From: CBFHOS01 sp965657645
Lineage (GTDB): Bacteria; Pseudomonadota; Alphaproteobacteria; Puniceispirillales; Puniceispirillaceae
Length of the DNA stretch: 64,000 bases
NCBI GenBank assembly: GCA_965657645.1
Contig: CBFHOS010000006.1
Span: forward strand, 1 to 64,000
Direction: 5' to 3'
Shown here: positions 50,957 to 60,277 of the stretch, one piece after another
Layout of the letters: each line of letters begins with the position of its first letter
Position numbering within the stretch: position 1 is the first letter of the stretch
Program-made: the position numbers and the translations under genes
The notes under the pieces: generated by a model
What the model was told of the DNA's origin: nothing
The model's input: only the letters and a program-made list of their open reading frames with translations
Databases searched by the model: none

Positions 50957-53248
50957 ATGCTGTCACGTGAGCTAGAGGAAACACTCCGCCGGGCGATGGG
51001 CAATGCCTCTGTGCGGATGCATGAATTCGCAACATTAGAGCATCTATTATTGGCGTTGACCGAGGATAGTGACGCGCTTGAGGTGCTCACGGCCTGTAAG
51101 GTTGATATCGAAGAATTGCGCAAGCGACTAAACGAATATATCGAAGTCGAGTTGGCCTCTATCGTCACTCATAGCGAAGGCGTTGACGTCCAGCCAACCG
51201 CCAGTTTCCAGCGGGTAATCCAGCGCGCGATCATCCACACACAATCATCTGGCCGCGAGGTAGCGACTGGCGCCAATGTGCTTGTGTCGATTTTCTCCGA
51301 GCGTGAAAGCCATGCGGTCTGGTTCCTGAAATCTCTCAACATGACCCGCCTGGATGCGGTGTCATATCTTAGCCACGGATCCGAGGGTGAAGTTGCCAAA
51401 GGAACCGAAAGCAATGATGAGACAACGATTGATGGTGGCCAGGATAATGATCCGCTTAGCCAATATGCGGTTGATCTGATTGCCAAGGCGTCGGCAGGCC
51501 GCATTGACCCGCTTATCGGGCGTGACCGTGAACTTGATCGCACCATCCAGATCCTATGTCGGCGGACCAAGAATAACCCGCTTTATGTCGGTGATCCGGG
51601 TGTTGGTAAAACCGCCATTGCCGAGGGCTTGGCATTGCGGATTCACAATGGTGAAGTGCCCGAAGCACTAACCAACGCGGTGATCTATTCGCTGGATATG
51701 GGCCAGCTATTGGCTGGCACCCGTTATCGGGGCGATTTTGAGGAGCGGCTAAAGGCGGTGATGAAGGCCGTTGCCGATGATGAAAACGCCATCCTGTTTA
51801 TCGATGAAATCCACACAGTGATCGGTGCGGGTGCGACCTCTGGTGGGGCGATGGATGCCTCCAATCTGCTAAAGCCAGCCTTGCAGGAAGGCACATTGCG
51901 CTGTATCGGATCGACTACCTACAAAGAATATCGGGGTCATTTCGAAAAGGACCGTGCGCTGGTTCGCCGTTTCCAGAAGATTGACATCAAAGAGCCGACG
52001 ATTGCCGATACCGTCAAAATTCTAAACGGACTAAAGAGCCGTTATGAAGAGCATCACAAAGTGCGTTATACCGGCGCGGCTTTGCGTACGGCGGTTGATC
52101 TCTCGGCGCGCTATATCAATGACAGAAAGCTGCCGGACAAGGCGATTGACGTGATTGATGAGGCCGCGGCGGCGCAAAACCTATTGCCGCCATCGCGCCG
52201 CAAAGTGACCATCGGCCAGCGTGAGGTCGAGGCCACCGTGGCAACAATGGCGCGGATCCCGTCAAAGCATGTTAGCCGTGACGACAAGGCGGTTTTGGAA
52301 TCGCTGGAAGGTGATCTTAAACGTCTGGTGTTTGGTCAGGATGCCGCCATTTCGGCGCTATCATCGGCGATCAAACTGTCTCGTGCTGGCTTGCGTGAGC
52401 CAGAAAAGCCGGTCGGTAATTACCTGTTTTCTGGCCCGACAGGCGTCGGTAAAACCGAGGCGGCGCGGCAATTGGCCGAGGCGTTGGGGATTAAACTTCT
52501 GCGTTTTGATATGTCGGAATATATGGAGCGTCATACCGTCTCGCGGCTCATTGGTGCGCCTCCGGGCTATGTTGGTTTTGACCAGGGCGGCTTGCTAACA
52601 GACGCCATCGACCAGAACCCGCATGCGGTGCTGTTGCTTGATGAGATTGAAAAAGCCCATCCCGATCTGTTCAATATCCTGTTGCAGGTTATGGACCACG
52701 GCAAACTCACCGACAATAACGGCAAGTCCGTTGATTTCCGCAATGTCATTTTGATCATGACCACGAATGCCGGTGCCCAAGAGCTGTCAAAGACCGCGAT
52801 TGGCTTTAACCGAGACCATAATGATGGCGCCGATATCGAGGCCATTGAAAAGATGTTCTCGCCAGAGTTTCGTAACCGTCTTGATGCGATCATTCCGTTT
52901 GCACCGCTTGGCCATGAGGTTATCCGCCTCGTGGTTGACAAGTTCATCATGCAGCTTGATGCCCAATTGGCCGACCGCAATGTCGAGATTGAGCTTAGTG
53001 ATGCGGCGCGTGATTGGCTGGCTGAGCGTGGCTATGACAAGAATTATGGGGCCCGCCCGCTAACCCGTGTTGTTCAGGAATATATCAAAAAGCCGCTTGC
53101 CGATCAGTTGCTGTTTGGCGATCTGACATCGGGTGGCTTGGCACGGGTTGATGTGAAAAAGGGCAAGCTAGTGGTGACTGTCAAAGCGCCGCCGCAAAAG
53201 GCATTGCCTGGCAAACGCACAGCACTACCGGCGCCCGAACGCGGCTAG
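50957..53248 (+). CDS. clpA: ClpA, ATP-dependent Clp protease ATP-binding subunit
   Basis: A 763-residue AAA+ unfoldase. An N-domain is followed by ATPase D1, with Walker A GDPGVGKTA and Walker B AILFIDEIHT, and D2, with Walker A GPTGVGKTE and Walker B VLLLDEIEKAH. D1 shows AGTRYRGDFEERLKAV and D2 LIGAPPGYVGFDQGG. It lacks the middle coiled coil of ClpB. With ClpS it degrades N-degron substrates. Its stop shares CTAG with the convergent FemAB-like gene. Confidence 0.96.
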   Translation: MLSRELEETLRRAMGNASVRMHEFATLEHLLLALTEDSDALEVLTACKVDIEELRKRLNEYIEVELASIVTHSEGVDVQPTASFQRVIQRAIIHTQSSGREVATGANVLVSIFSERESHAVWFLKSLNMTRLDAVSYLSHGSEGEVAKGTESNDETTIDGGQDNDPLSQYAVDLIAKASAGRIDPLIGRDRELDRTIQILCRRTKNNPLYVGDPGVGKTAIAEGLALRIHNGEVPEALTNAVIYSLDMGQLLAGTRYRGDFEERLKAVMKAVADDENAILFIDEIHTVIGAGATSGGAMDASNLLKPALQEGTLRCIGSTTYKEYRGHFEKDRALVRRFQKIDIKEPTIADTVKILNGLKSRYEEHHKVRYTGAALRTAVDLSARYINDRKLPDKAIDVIDEAAAAQNLLPPSRRKVTIGQREVEATVATMARIPSKHVSRDDKAVLESLEGDLKRLVFGQDAAISALSSAIKLSRAGLREPEKPVGNYLFSGPTGVGKTEAARQLAEALGIKLLRFDMSEYMERHTVSRLIGAPPGYVGFDQGGLLTDAIDQNPHAVLLLDEIEKAHPDLFNILLQVMDHGKLTDNNGKSVDFRNVILIMTTNAGAQELSKTAIGFNRDHNDGADIEAIEKMFSPEFRNRLDAIIPFAPLGHEVIRLVVDKFIMQLDAQLADRNVEIELSDAARDWLAERGYDKNYGARPLTRVVQEYIKKPLADQLLFGDLTSGGLARVDVKKGKLVVTVKAPPQKALPGKRTALPAPERG

Positions 53249-54417
53249 GATTTGGTGGTCGGCGCCTTGCTAAAGGGGCCGGCCATTTCAATATGGTTCT
53301 TTTCCGCCTCAATGCCGTCGGCTTCGGCCCGCAGGAACCGCGCCACGGCTTGGCGAAACCCATCATGATCAATCCAGTGGGCCGAAAAAATCGTGGTCGG
53401 CATATAGCCGCGCTGGACTTTGTGAAAGCCTTGGGCACCAGCCTCGACGCGTGACAATCCGCGTTCGATGGCAAAATCTATTGCCTGATAATAACACGCC
53501 TCGAAATGCAGATTTGGGATGTCGATATCGGCCCCCCAATTGCGTCCAAATAGCGTGTCCTCGCCGATAAAGTTCAGCGCGCCGCCAATGATCTGCCCAT
53601 TATATTCTGCCATCACCAGCAACATTCGGTCCGCCATTGTCTGATGCAAAAGGTCGAAAACCTCTTTGGTCAGATAGGCGCTCCCCCATTTCTGGTCGAT
53701 CGTCGACATGTAAAAGCGAAAGAAACTGTCCATGTGATGCGTCTCAATGGCATCGCCGGTGAGTTGCAACATGGTCACGCCAGCATCGATAACTGATTGG
53801 CGTTCCTTGCGGATGTTCTTGCGCTTACGGGATGATAAATTGCTTAAAAAGTCAGCAAAGTCAGTGTAATCACGGTTTTCCCAATGAAATTGCATAGAGC
53901 TGCGGATTAGCCAGCCAGCCGCCGCCAGATCATCAGTGTCTTCTGCTGGCAGAAAATTGATATGCGCAGAAGATAGCGCAAACTGCTGGGTATATTGGAC
54001 AAGGGCTCTGGCGAGTGCGTCGGTGATCTGGCGGCGGCGTTTATCATCGGCATCTCCGGTTAGAAACCGCGGTCCAGTCGCCGGGGTAAAGGGGATAGCT
54101 GATAGCAATTTGGGGTAATAGCGACCACCGGCTTGGGTAAAGCCATTGGCCCAGCTATGATCGAAAATATATTCGCCGTAAGAATGGTGCTTGATGTAAT
54201 GCGGCATTGCGCCAACCAACACACCGTCGGCGTCGCGCATCAACAGGTGCATCACATCCCAGCCGGTATCGCCGCCGGTCGCCCCGCCGCGTTCCAGCGC
54301 AGACAGAAATGCATGGCACACGAACGGGTTGTTACTGCCGGCCAGCTGGTCCCATTCACTGGGCGCCACCGCGGTAATGTCGCGGCATAGTTCTACGGTA
54401 AAAGCATCCCCATCCAT
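53245..54417 (-). CDS. FemAB/GNAT-like family protein (COG3146, PF04339)
   Basis: A 390-residue protein of the FemAB-like (DUF482) group with a duplicated GNAT fold. Matching features are PFVCHAFLSALE, HSYGEYIFDHSWANGF, FLTGDADDKR, FHWENRDYTDFADFLSNLSSRKRKNIRKER (in parts) and GQIIGGALNFIG, NWGADIDIPNLHFEACYYQAIDFA. The function is unknown; relatives are annotated as peptidoglycan-type or generic N-acyltransferases. I start it at 54417 rather than 54465, because the upstream extension would run through the ridA terminator. Confidence 0.83.
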   Translation of the reverse strand: MDGDAFTVELCRDITAVAPSEWDQLAGSNNPFVCHAFLSALERGGATGGDTGWDVMHLLMRDADGVLVGAMPHYIKHHSYGEYIFDHSWANGFTQAGGRYYPKLLSAIPFTPATGPRFLTGDADDKRRRQITDALARALVQYTQQFALSSAHINFLPAEDTDDLAAAGWLIRSSMQFHWENRDYTDFADFLSNLSSRKRKNIRKERQSVIDAGVTMLQLTGDAIETHHMDSFFRFYMSTIDQKWGSAYLTKEVFDLLHQTMADRMLLVMAEYNGQIIGGALNFIGEDTLFGRNWGADIDIPNLHFEACYYQAIDFAIERGLSRVEAGAQGFHKVQRGYMPTTIFSAHWIDHDGFRQAVARFLRAEADGIEAEKNHIEMAGPFSKAPTTKS

Positions 54418-54433
54418 GCATTGAAAATGGGGC

Positions 54434-54462
54434 AAGAAAACGGACCCTGCAAGGGGTCCGTT
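54434..54462 (-). terminator. Intrinsic terminator downstream of ridA
   Basis: On the minus strand AACGGACCC pairs with GGGTCCGTT across a six-base loop, followed by TTTTCTT. It lies about 70 bases after the ridA stop and just before the FemAB-like gene. Confidence 0.75.
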
Positions 54463-54532
54463 CATTATTCATCGGTTATTTAGTGTTATTGGCCAGGAAA
54501 ATGTGACGCAGGCAAATTCTGGACCTGTGCGG

Positions 54533-54997
54533 CTATTCGATTTCGAACACACCGTCAATTTCAACCAAGCATCCTAGCGGCAGGGCGTTAGTGCCAACAG
54601 CAAAGCGGGCGTGACGACCAGCCTCACCAAAGGCTTCAACCATCAAATCAGACGCGCCATTGACCACGGCTGGCTGGCTGTTGAAATCATCGGTAGAGGC
54701 AACGAAAGCACCAAGCTTTACGACACGTTTCACCCGATCCAAATTGCCGCCACATGCGACTTTTAAGTTGGCTATCAAATTAATCGCACAGATCCGCGCC
54801 TGTGCCTGCCCATCCTCGATAGTCGCATTGTCACCAATACGGCCCGTTATCTGTAGCTTGCCATCAACAAAAGGCACCTGACCAGAAATGAAAACGAGGT
54901 TGCCAGTTTGCACAAAGGGAACGTAATTGGCCGCCGGTGCGGGTGCATCGGGAACGGTGATTCCCATCTCATTAAGTTTTGCTTCAACGTTGCTCAT
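54533..54997 (-). CDS. RidA-family protein (YjgF/YER057c/UK114)
   Basis: A 154-residue protein of the Rid family, which hydrolyses reactive enamine/imine intermediates made by PLP enzymes. The substrate arginine lies in GRHARFAVGTNALPLGCLVEID. LVFISGQVPFVDGKLQITGRIG and NLDRVKRVVKLGAFVASTDDF are typical of the longer YjgH/Rid2-like branch. Assignment to RidA proper or to another Rid subgroup is uncertain. It stands alone, with its own terminator. Confidence 0.87.
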   Translation of the reverse strand: MSNVEAKLNEMGITVPDAPAPAANYVPFVQTGNLVFISGQVPFVDGKLQITGRIGDNATIEDGQAQARICAINLIANLKVACGGNLDRVKRVVKLGAFVASTDDFNSQPAVVNGASDLMVEAFGEAGRHARFAVGTNALPLGCLVEIDGVFEIE

Positions 54998-55158
54998 AAT
55001 GTTCGCCTATCATGAATTTCGGTGGATTTGTCGTCGGGTAATGATGATCTAAAACCCGCCCAACAACCTTGCATGGTGAATATTGCTGGGCAAGGAAATT
55101 GTTGTCCCCAAAATCCAACCCTCTGTCGCGATCACAGAATGAAGCATTGCAAACACCA

Positions 55159-55188
55159 TAAAAAAACCCCGCACCGGAGTGCGGGGTT
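55159..55188 (-). terminator. Intrinsic terminator of nrdJ
   Basis: On the minus strand a perfect 10-bp stem (AACCCCGCAC with GTGCGGGGTT), a four-base loop and a run of six Ts. It begins about 30 bases after the nrdJ stop. Confidence 0.92.
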
Positions 55189-55217
55189 AGTTCTGCAGAT
55201 TACTCCGCAGGGAGAGT

Positions 55218-58200
55218 TTAGCTACAACCGGTTGTACCGCCGCATGTGTTACATTTCAGGCAGGTGCCGTTGCGAACCAGAGTGAAATTCTGACATTCAG
55301 GACAGGCCTCACCCTCATAGCCCTGCATGCGCGCTTGTTGGACCCTGTCCGATGCGCTTGGGGCAGATGATGACGCAGATGATGCTGACGATGCCGCTGA
55401 ACTGGTCGATGCGGTGGCAACAACTGCTGGTGCAACGGGTGCGCTTGGCATCGCTGGTGCGGCTGTCTGCATGGTGGTTTCATTCGCCGCTGTCTGTTTC
55501 ACCGCGGCATTGCCATCATTGGAATAAACCACCAGACCTTGCTTGCGGATAAAGCCGCGGCTAGTGACTTTGTTAACCAGATCAGACTGGCTATCACCGG
55601 TGCCGGTTGTTGATGTGTCCAGATCCTCTGGATTGACATGGCCAAGGTCGTGGCGGTCAAGATAGGAAATGGCCAGCTCGCGGAAGGTGTAGTCAAGAAT
55701 AGAGGTCGACATCTTGATAGCGTCATTTCCAGTTACGATGCCTTGTGGCTCGAAACGAGTAAATGTGTAGGCCTCAACAAACTCCTCTAGTGGCACACCA
55801 TATTGCAGGCCGATAGAAACGGCGATGGCAAAGTTGTTCATCAAAGAGCGGAAGGCGGCGCCTTCTTTATGCATGTCGATGAAGACTTCACCAATGCGGC
55901 CATCCTCATATTCACCTGTGCGCAGATATACCTTGTGACCACCAACGGTTGCCTTCTGGGTATAGCCTTTGCGGCGCTGTGGTAGCTTGTCGCGTTCAGC
56001 CCGGACAATACGCTCCACAACTTTCTCGATGACTTGTGGGGCGGCGGCGGCCATTGGCGTGTTGAGCGCCTCGACCATATCCTCTTCGTCCTCCTCATCA
56101 TCGACAAGGCCGGATGACAATGGCTGGCTTAGCTTTGAGCCGTCACGATATAGCGCGTTGGCCTTGAGGCCCAGACGCCATGATGACATGTAAGCTTCGC
56201 CACACTCGGCCACTGTGGCGCTGTTTGGCATGTTGATTGTCTTTGAAATCGCGCCAGAGATGAACGGCTGGGCCGCGGCCATCATGGTGATGTGGCTATC
56301 AACAGACAGGAAGCGTTTGCCAAGGCGGCCACACACGTTCGCACAATCAAACACTGGCAGATGCTCGTCTTTCAGATGCGGTGCACCCTCAAGTGTCATT
56401 GAACCACATACATGGATGTTGGCGGCTTCAACGGCGTCTTTATCAAAGCCGAGTGCCTCCAGCATGTTAAAGCTGAAATCATTGAGCTGTGCATCGGTAA
56501 AGCCGAGTGTTTCTTTACAGAATTCGTCACCAAGCGTGTAGCGGTTAAATACGAATTTAACGTCAAACGCACTTTCCATGGCGCCTTCGAGTTTAGCCAG
56601 CTCAGCCTCACCAAAACCCTTGTCTTTCAGAGCGTTGATCGAGATTGACTGACAGTTCTTCAAAGTGCCAGATCCAACCGCATAATTGATGATGTCATCA
56701 ATCTGAGACTGGCTGTAGCCCATGTTAGATAGAGCCTCTGGAACAACACGGTTGATGATTTTGAAGTATCCACCACCGGCTAGCTTCTTGAATTTTACAA
56801 TCGCAAAATCTGGCTCGATACCTGTGGTATCACAATCCATAACCAGACCGATTGTGCCGGTTGGCGCGATTACTGTTGCCTGCGCATTGCGATAGCCATG
56901 CTCTTCGCCCAGCTCTACCGCTTTGTCCCATGCGGCACTGGCGGCTTTGATCATGTTCTGATCCGGGCATGATGCACCGTCCAACGGTACTGGCAGGATG
57001 CTCAGACCTTTATAGCCTTTGCTCTTGCCATGCGCGGCGAGGCGGTGGTTCTTCATCACCCGCATCATATGCTTGGCGTTCTTTTTATATTGCGGGAAGG
57101 CGCCAAGTTCGCTGGCGATCTCGGCCGATGTGGCATAGGAAACGCCGGTCATAATCGCGGTGATGGCGGCACAGATAGCGCGGCCTTCATCGCTGTCATA
57201 GGAATGACCTTGGGCCATTAGCAAGCCACCAATGTTGGCATAGCCAAGACCAAGTGTCCGGTACTCGTATGATAGCTGGGCAATTTCCTTTGATGGGAAC
57301 TGCGCCATTAGAACCGAAATCTCTAGGGTCAATGTCCAGAAACGACAGGCATGCTCGAATGCTTCGATGTTGAATGTGCCATCCGCATGACGGAACTGCA
57401 TCAAATTCATCGATGCCAAGTTACAGGCTGTGTCGTCAAGGAACATGTATTCTGAACATGGGTTAGACGCGTTAATGCGGCCGCCTTCTGGGCAGGTGTG
57501 CCACTCATTGATGGTGGTGTCATATTGGAGACCCGGATCGGCACAAGCCCAAGCCGCATGGGCGATTTTTTCCCATAGGTCAGCGGCTTTGATGCGCTTG
57601 GCTACACCATTGTCACGGCGCTGGATCAATTCCCAGTCACCATTATCAAGAACGGCCTGTAGATATTCGTTGCTCACCCGCACAGAGTTATTCGAGTTCT
57701 GGCCAGCTACGGTTAGATAGGCTTCTGAGTCCCAGTCAGTGTCATAAGTCTTGAACTCGATTTCAGTATAGCCTTGCTGGGCGAATTGGATGACCCGCTG
57801 AACATAGTTTTCCGGGATCATTGATTTACGCGCAGACAGGATCGCTTTTTTGAGGGCGCGGTTGGCTTTTGGATCGAAACGCTGATCATCACCAAGGCCA
57901 TCGGCGTGACAGGCCGCCATGACTTCGCCCATATGTTTTTGGGCAAGCTTTGAGCCAGCCACCAATGCAGCAACCTTTTGCTCCTCGACCACTTTCCAAT
58001 CGACATATTCTTCAATGTCCGGATGGTCGATATCCACAGTTACCATTTTGGCTGCACGGCGGGTTGTTCCACCTGACTTGATCGCACCAGCGGCGCGGTC
58101 ACCAATGCGCAAGAAGCTCATCAGGCCAGAGGATTTACCACCACCAGAAAGGCTCTCACCAGAACCGCGCAGGCGGCTAAAGTTAGAACCTGTGCCTGAC

Positions 58201-58883
58201 CCATATTTGAACAAACGTGCTTCACGTACCCATAGATCCATGATGCCGCCTTCATTCACCAGATCATCACCAACTGACTGGATGAAACAGGCGTGAGGCT
58301 GGGGATGCTCATATGCGCTGGCTGAACGGGTTAGTTTGCCAGATTTGAAATCCACATAGAAATGGCCTTGGCTTGGTCCATCGATGCCATAGGCCCAATG
58401 CATGCCGGTGTTAAACCATTGTGGTGAGTTTGGTGCAGACATCTGCATGGCTAGCATGTAGCGCATCTCGTCAAAATAAGTCTGGGCGTCTTCCTCGGTG
58501 GTGAAATAACCACCTTTCCAGCCCCAATATGTCCATGTACCAGCCAAACGGTTAAACACCTGCTTGGCTGAGGTCTCGCCTGATGTGCGCTCTTCTTCGG
58601 CCATATCGGCCATCGCGTCTTCATCCGGAACCGAGCGCCATAACCATGACGGCACAGATGATTCTTCAACTGTTTTCAGCGCGGCGGCAACGCCGGCTTT
58701 GCGGAAATATTTCTGCGCTAGAATGTCGGTCGCGACCTGCGAAAATTGTGCGGGGATCTCAACATTTTCAGCCTGGAAAACGATTGTACCGTCAGGGTTT
58801 CTGATTTCGCTAGTAGCCGTTTTAAATTCAATCGCCTTGTATGGGTCTTGACCAGCGGTGGTAAACCGTCTTTCGAAGCGCAT
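55218..58883 (-). CDS. nrdJ: Vitamin B12-dependent ribonucleotide reductase (class II)
   Basis: A 1221-residue adenosylcobalamin-dependent enzyme that makes deoxyribonucleotides with or without oxygen. NSPQWFNTG, YGSGTGSNFSRLRGSGE, SGGTTRRAAKMV, NPCSEYMFLDDTACNLASMNL and VIAPTGTIGLVMDCDTTGIEPD are class II signatures. A long Ala/Ser-rich linker at about residues 1115-1180 leads to a C-terminal cysteine module (CPECQNFTLVRNGTCLKCNTCGGTTGC), which probably carries reducing equivalents. No class I nrdAB is in the window. It has its own terminator and a possible NrdR box upstream. Confidence 0.96.
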   Translation of the reverse strand: MRFERRFTTAGQDPYKAIEFKTATSEIRNPDGTIVFQAENVEIPAQFSQVATDILAQKYFRKAGVAAALKTVEESSVPSWLWRSVPDEDAMADMAEEERTSGETSAKQVFNRLAGTWTYWGWKGGYFTTEEDAQTYFDEMRYMLAMQMSAPNSPQWFNTGMHWAYGIDGPSQGHFYVDFKSGKLTRSASAYEHPQPHACFIQSVGDDLVNEGGIMDLWVREARLFKYGSGTGSNFSRLRGSGESLSGGGKSSGLMSFLRIGDRAAGAIKSGGTTRRAAKMVTVDIDHPDIEEYVDWKVVEEQKVAALVAGSKLAQKHMGEVMAACHADGLGDDQRFDPKANRALKKAILSARKSMIPENYVQRVIQFAQQGYTEIEFKTYDTDWDSEAYLTVAGQNSNNSVRVSNEYLQAVLDNGDWELIQRRDNGVAKRIKAADLWEKIAHAAWACADPGLQYDTTINEWHTCPEGGRINASNPCSEYMFLDDTACNLASMNLMQFRHADGTFNIEAFEHACRFWTLTLEISVLMAQFPSKEIAQLSYEYRTLGLGYANIGGLLMAQGHSYDSDEGRAICAAITAIMTGVSYATSAEIASELGAFPQYKKNAKHMMRVMKNHRLAAHGKSKGYKGLSILPVPLDGASCPDQNMIKAASAAWDKAVELGEEHGYRNAQATVIAPTGTIGLVMDCDTTGIEPDFAIVKFKKLAGGGYFKIINRVVPEALSNMGYSQSQIDDIINYAVGSGTLKNCQSISINALKDKGFGEAELAKLEGAMESAFDVKFVFNRYTLGDEFCKETLGFTDAQLNDFSFNMLEALGFDKDAVEAANIHVCGSMTLEGAPHLKDEHLPVFDCANVCGRLGKRFLSVDSHITMMAAAQPFISGAISKTINMPNSATVAECGEAYMSSWRLGLKANALYRDGSKLSQPLSSGLVDDEEDEEDMVEALNTPMAAAAPQVIEKVVERIVRAERDKLPQRRKGYTQKATVGGHKVYLRTGEYEDGRIGEVFIDMHKEGAAFRSLMNNFAIAVSIGLQYGVPLEEFVEAYTFTRFEPQGIVTGNDAIKMSTSILDYTFRELAISYLDRHDLGHVNPEDLDTSTTGTGDSQSDLVNKVTSRGFIRKQGLVVYSNDGNAAVKQTAANETTMQTAAPAMPSAPVAPAVVATASTSSAASSASSASSSAPSASDRVQQARMQGYEGEACPECQNFTLVRNGTCLKCNTCGGTTGCS

Positions 58884-59385
58884 GGACTATTCCTTTTGAA
58901 TCATTTTCGTTCGCCAAAATGTTACTGACGAATTTTTGTTAAAAAACTGAGTGTTAAAGCCGTGTTTGGGTCAGGAGACACAATATGTAGCGGCCTGACT
59001 TCGATTAAGCTACATTATCTGGGGGCTAAACGACAAGTGGTCTTTTCATAAAAATAACATAATTTTGGCTAAATTAATGCCAATGAGCCATGTTAAAACT
59101 TCAAGATTGGGCGCTAGTGATCGCGCAAATGATTGAGAAAAATAGACTAAATTATGCAAGTGGTCGATTTGGGCATGGTAAAAAATTTCTTCAGAAAAAC
59201 TGTTTCTGTTGGCAATAACGCCCCTTCGCTAGGGTGATTACGAACAAGTCTAACAAGCGGGCTTTCAACACTGGACGCAACGCCGGTGATGGGCATATAA
59301 TGCGGCCTCGTCATAATGCGCCGTCATAGAGTAACTGGCCGCGACGTCTGGTAATACGACGTCTATTAATTCAAGGGGATCCGCA
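58884..59385. other. Divergent intergenic region between nrdJ and the NDUFA12-type gene
   Basis: About 500 bp without a gene. It contains the nrdJ promoter and the inverted sites at 58978-59015, then AT-rich DNA at 59040-59200. GACGTCT occurs twice, at about 59343 and 59358, near the NDUFA12-type start. No cobalamin riboswitch, tRNA or small ORF could be recognised. Confidence 0.45.
58978..59015. promoter_or_regulatory. Candidate NrdR-like box and inverted partner upstream of nrdJ
   Basis: ACACAATATGTAGCGG at 58978-58993 matches the NrdR box consensus ACAC-WATATAT-WGTGT at about 13 of 16 positions. ATGTAGC from this site is repeated in inverted form as GCTACAT at 59009-59015. The pair is 95-132 bp before the nrdJ start. 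NrdR regulation of ribonucleotide reductase genes is established in bacteria; the match here is my own alignment by eye, and the second site fits the consensus poorly. Confidence 0.4.
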
Positions 59386-59742
59386 ATGGATTTGGTAACG
59401 CTGTTAAATATCAAACTATCCACCACGCTTGTGGGTAATGATGTGCATGGCAATCGCTATTACGAAGAGCGCAAGGCCCGCCCGGGTAAACCGCCGCGCC
59501 GCTATGTGCGCTATCAAGGTAGCCCCGAAGCGTCAAAGGTACCTGCTGACTGGCATGGCTGGTTGCATCACACCGAAGATACCCCACCGCCGCCTGCTGG
59601 CTATGACAAGCATGAGTGGCAGCAGGATCATTTGCCGAATTTGACCGGCACTAAATACGCCCACAAGCCAGCTGGTCATGTGTTGCGCGGCGGTAAGCGC
59701 CCTGCGGCGACTGGCGACTATGAGCCGTGGAAGCCTCTTTAA
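59386..59742 (+). CDS. NDUFA12-family complex I accessory protein
   Basis: A 118-residue protein of the NDUFA12/B17.2 family, an accessory subunit of NADH:ubiquinone oxidoreductase in mitochondria and alphaproteobacteria. The motif GNDVHGNRYYEERKA near residues 16-30 and RRYVRYQGSPEASKVPADWHGWLHHT (in parts) are diagnostic, as is the tail YEPWKP. A strong AAGGGG precedes the ATG. The nuo operon is elsewhere. It shares the strand with mlaD, after 79 bp. Confidence 0.92.
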   Translation: MDLVTLLNIKLSTTLVGNDVHGNRYYEERKARPGKPPRRYVRYQGSPEASKVPADWHGWLHHTEDTPPPPAGYDKHEWQQDHLPNLTGTKYAHKPAGHVLRGGKRPAATGDYEPWKPL

Positions 59743-59821
59743 GCGATAGCCCCTTGGGGATGGCCACCGAGAGCAAGCCTATTGGTTAGACCTTGGCAAC
59801 ACAGACGGGATGGAGACGGGG

Positions 59822-60277
59822 ATGCAGAGAAACACTCTTGAGACAATTATGGGCGCTGTGGTTCTGTTGGCGGCTGTCGGCTTTGTGTCACTGGCCTATG
59901 AGGCCGCCGATATAAAGGGCGGTGATGGCTATGTGCTTGAGGCTGAGTTTGGCTCAACAGGTGGTTTGTCGACTGGTGATGATGTTCGGATTTCGGGCAT
60001 CAAAGTTGGCCGCATTCTGTATCAAGAGCTAGATCCGGTTACCTATGCCGCCCGCATCGTCATGGCACTCGACCCCCAGATCAGCCTGCCAGCAGATAGC
60101 AGTGCACGCATTACCGCGGCCTCTTTGCTCGGTGGTAACTATCTTGAATTAATGCCTGGCGCCGATGATGAGATGCTGGTGGCTGGCGATGTCATCTATG
60201 ACACGCGCGATCCGGTTAGCCTGACCGACCTGTTGGGCAAAGCGGTATTCTCGGCATCAGATGCGCAAGCGCAATAA
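59822..60277 (+). CDS. mlaD: MlaD-type phospholipid-binding MCE protein
   Basis: A 151-residue periplasmic protein anchored by one N-terminal helix (IMGAVVLLAAVGFVSLAY) and carrying a single MCE domain (YVLEAEFGSTGGLSTGDDVRISGIKVGRI, SARITAASLLGGNYLELMPG in parts). MlaD hexamers bind phospholipids during retrograde transport from the outer membrane. I prefer the ATG at 59822 over 59810. The other mla genes are not adjacent here; the next gene encodes a DUF2155 protein, a common neighbour in this class. Confidence 0.88.
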   Translation: MQRNTLETIMGAVVLLAAVGFVSLAYEAADIKGGDGYVLEAEFGSTGGLSTGDDVRISGIKVGRILYQELDPVTYAARIVMALDPQISLPADSSARITAASLLGGNYLELMPGADDEMLVAGDVIYDTRDPVSLTDLLGKAVFSASDAQAQ

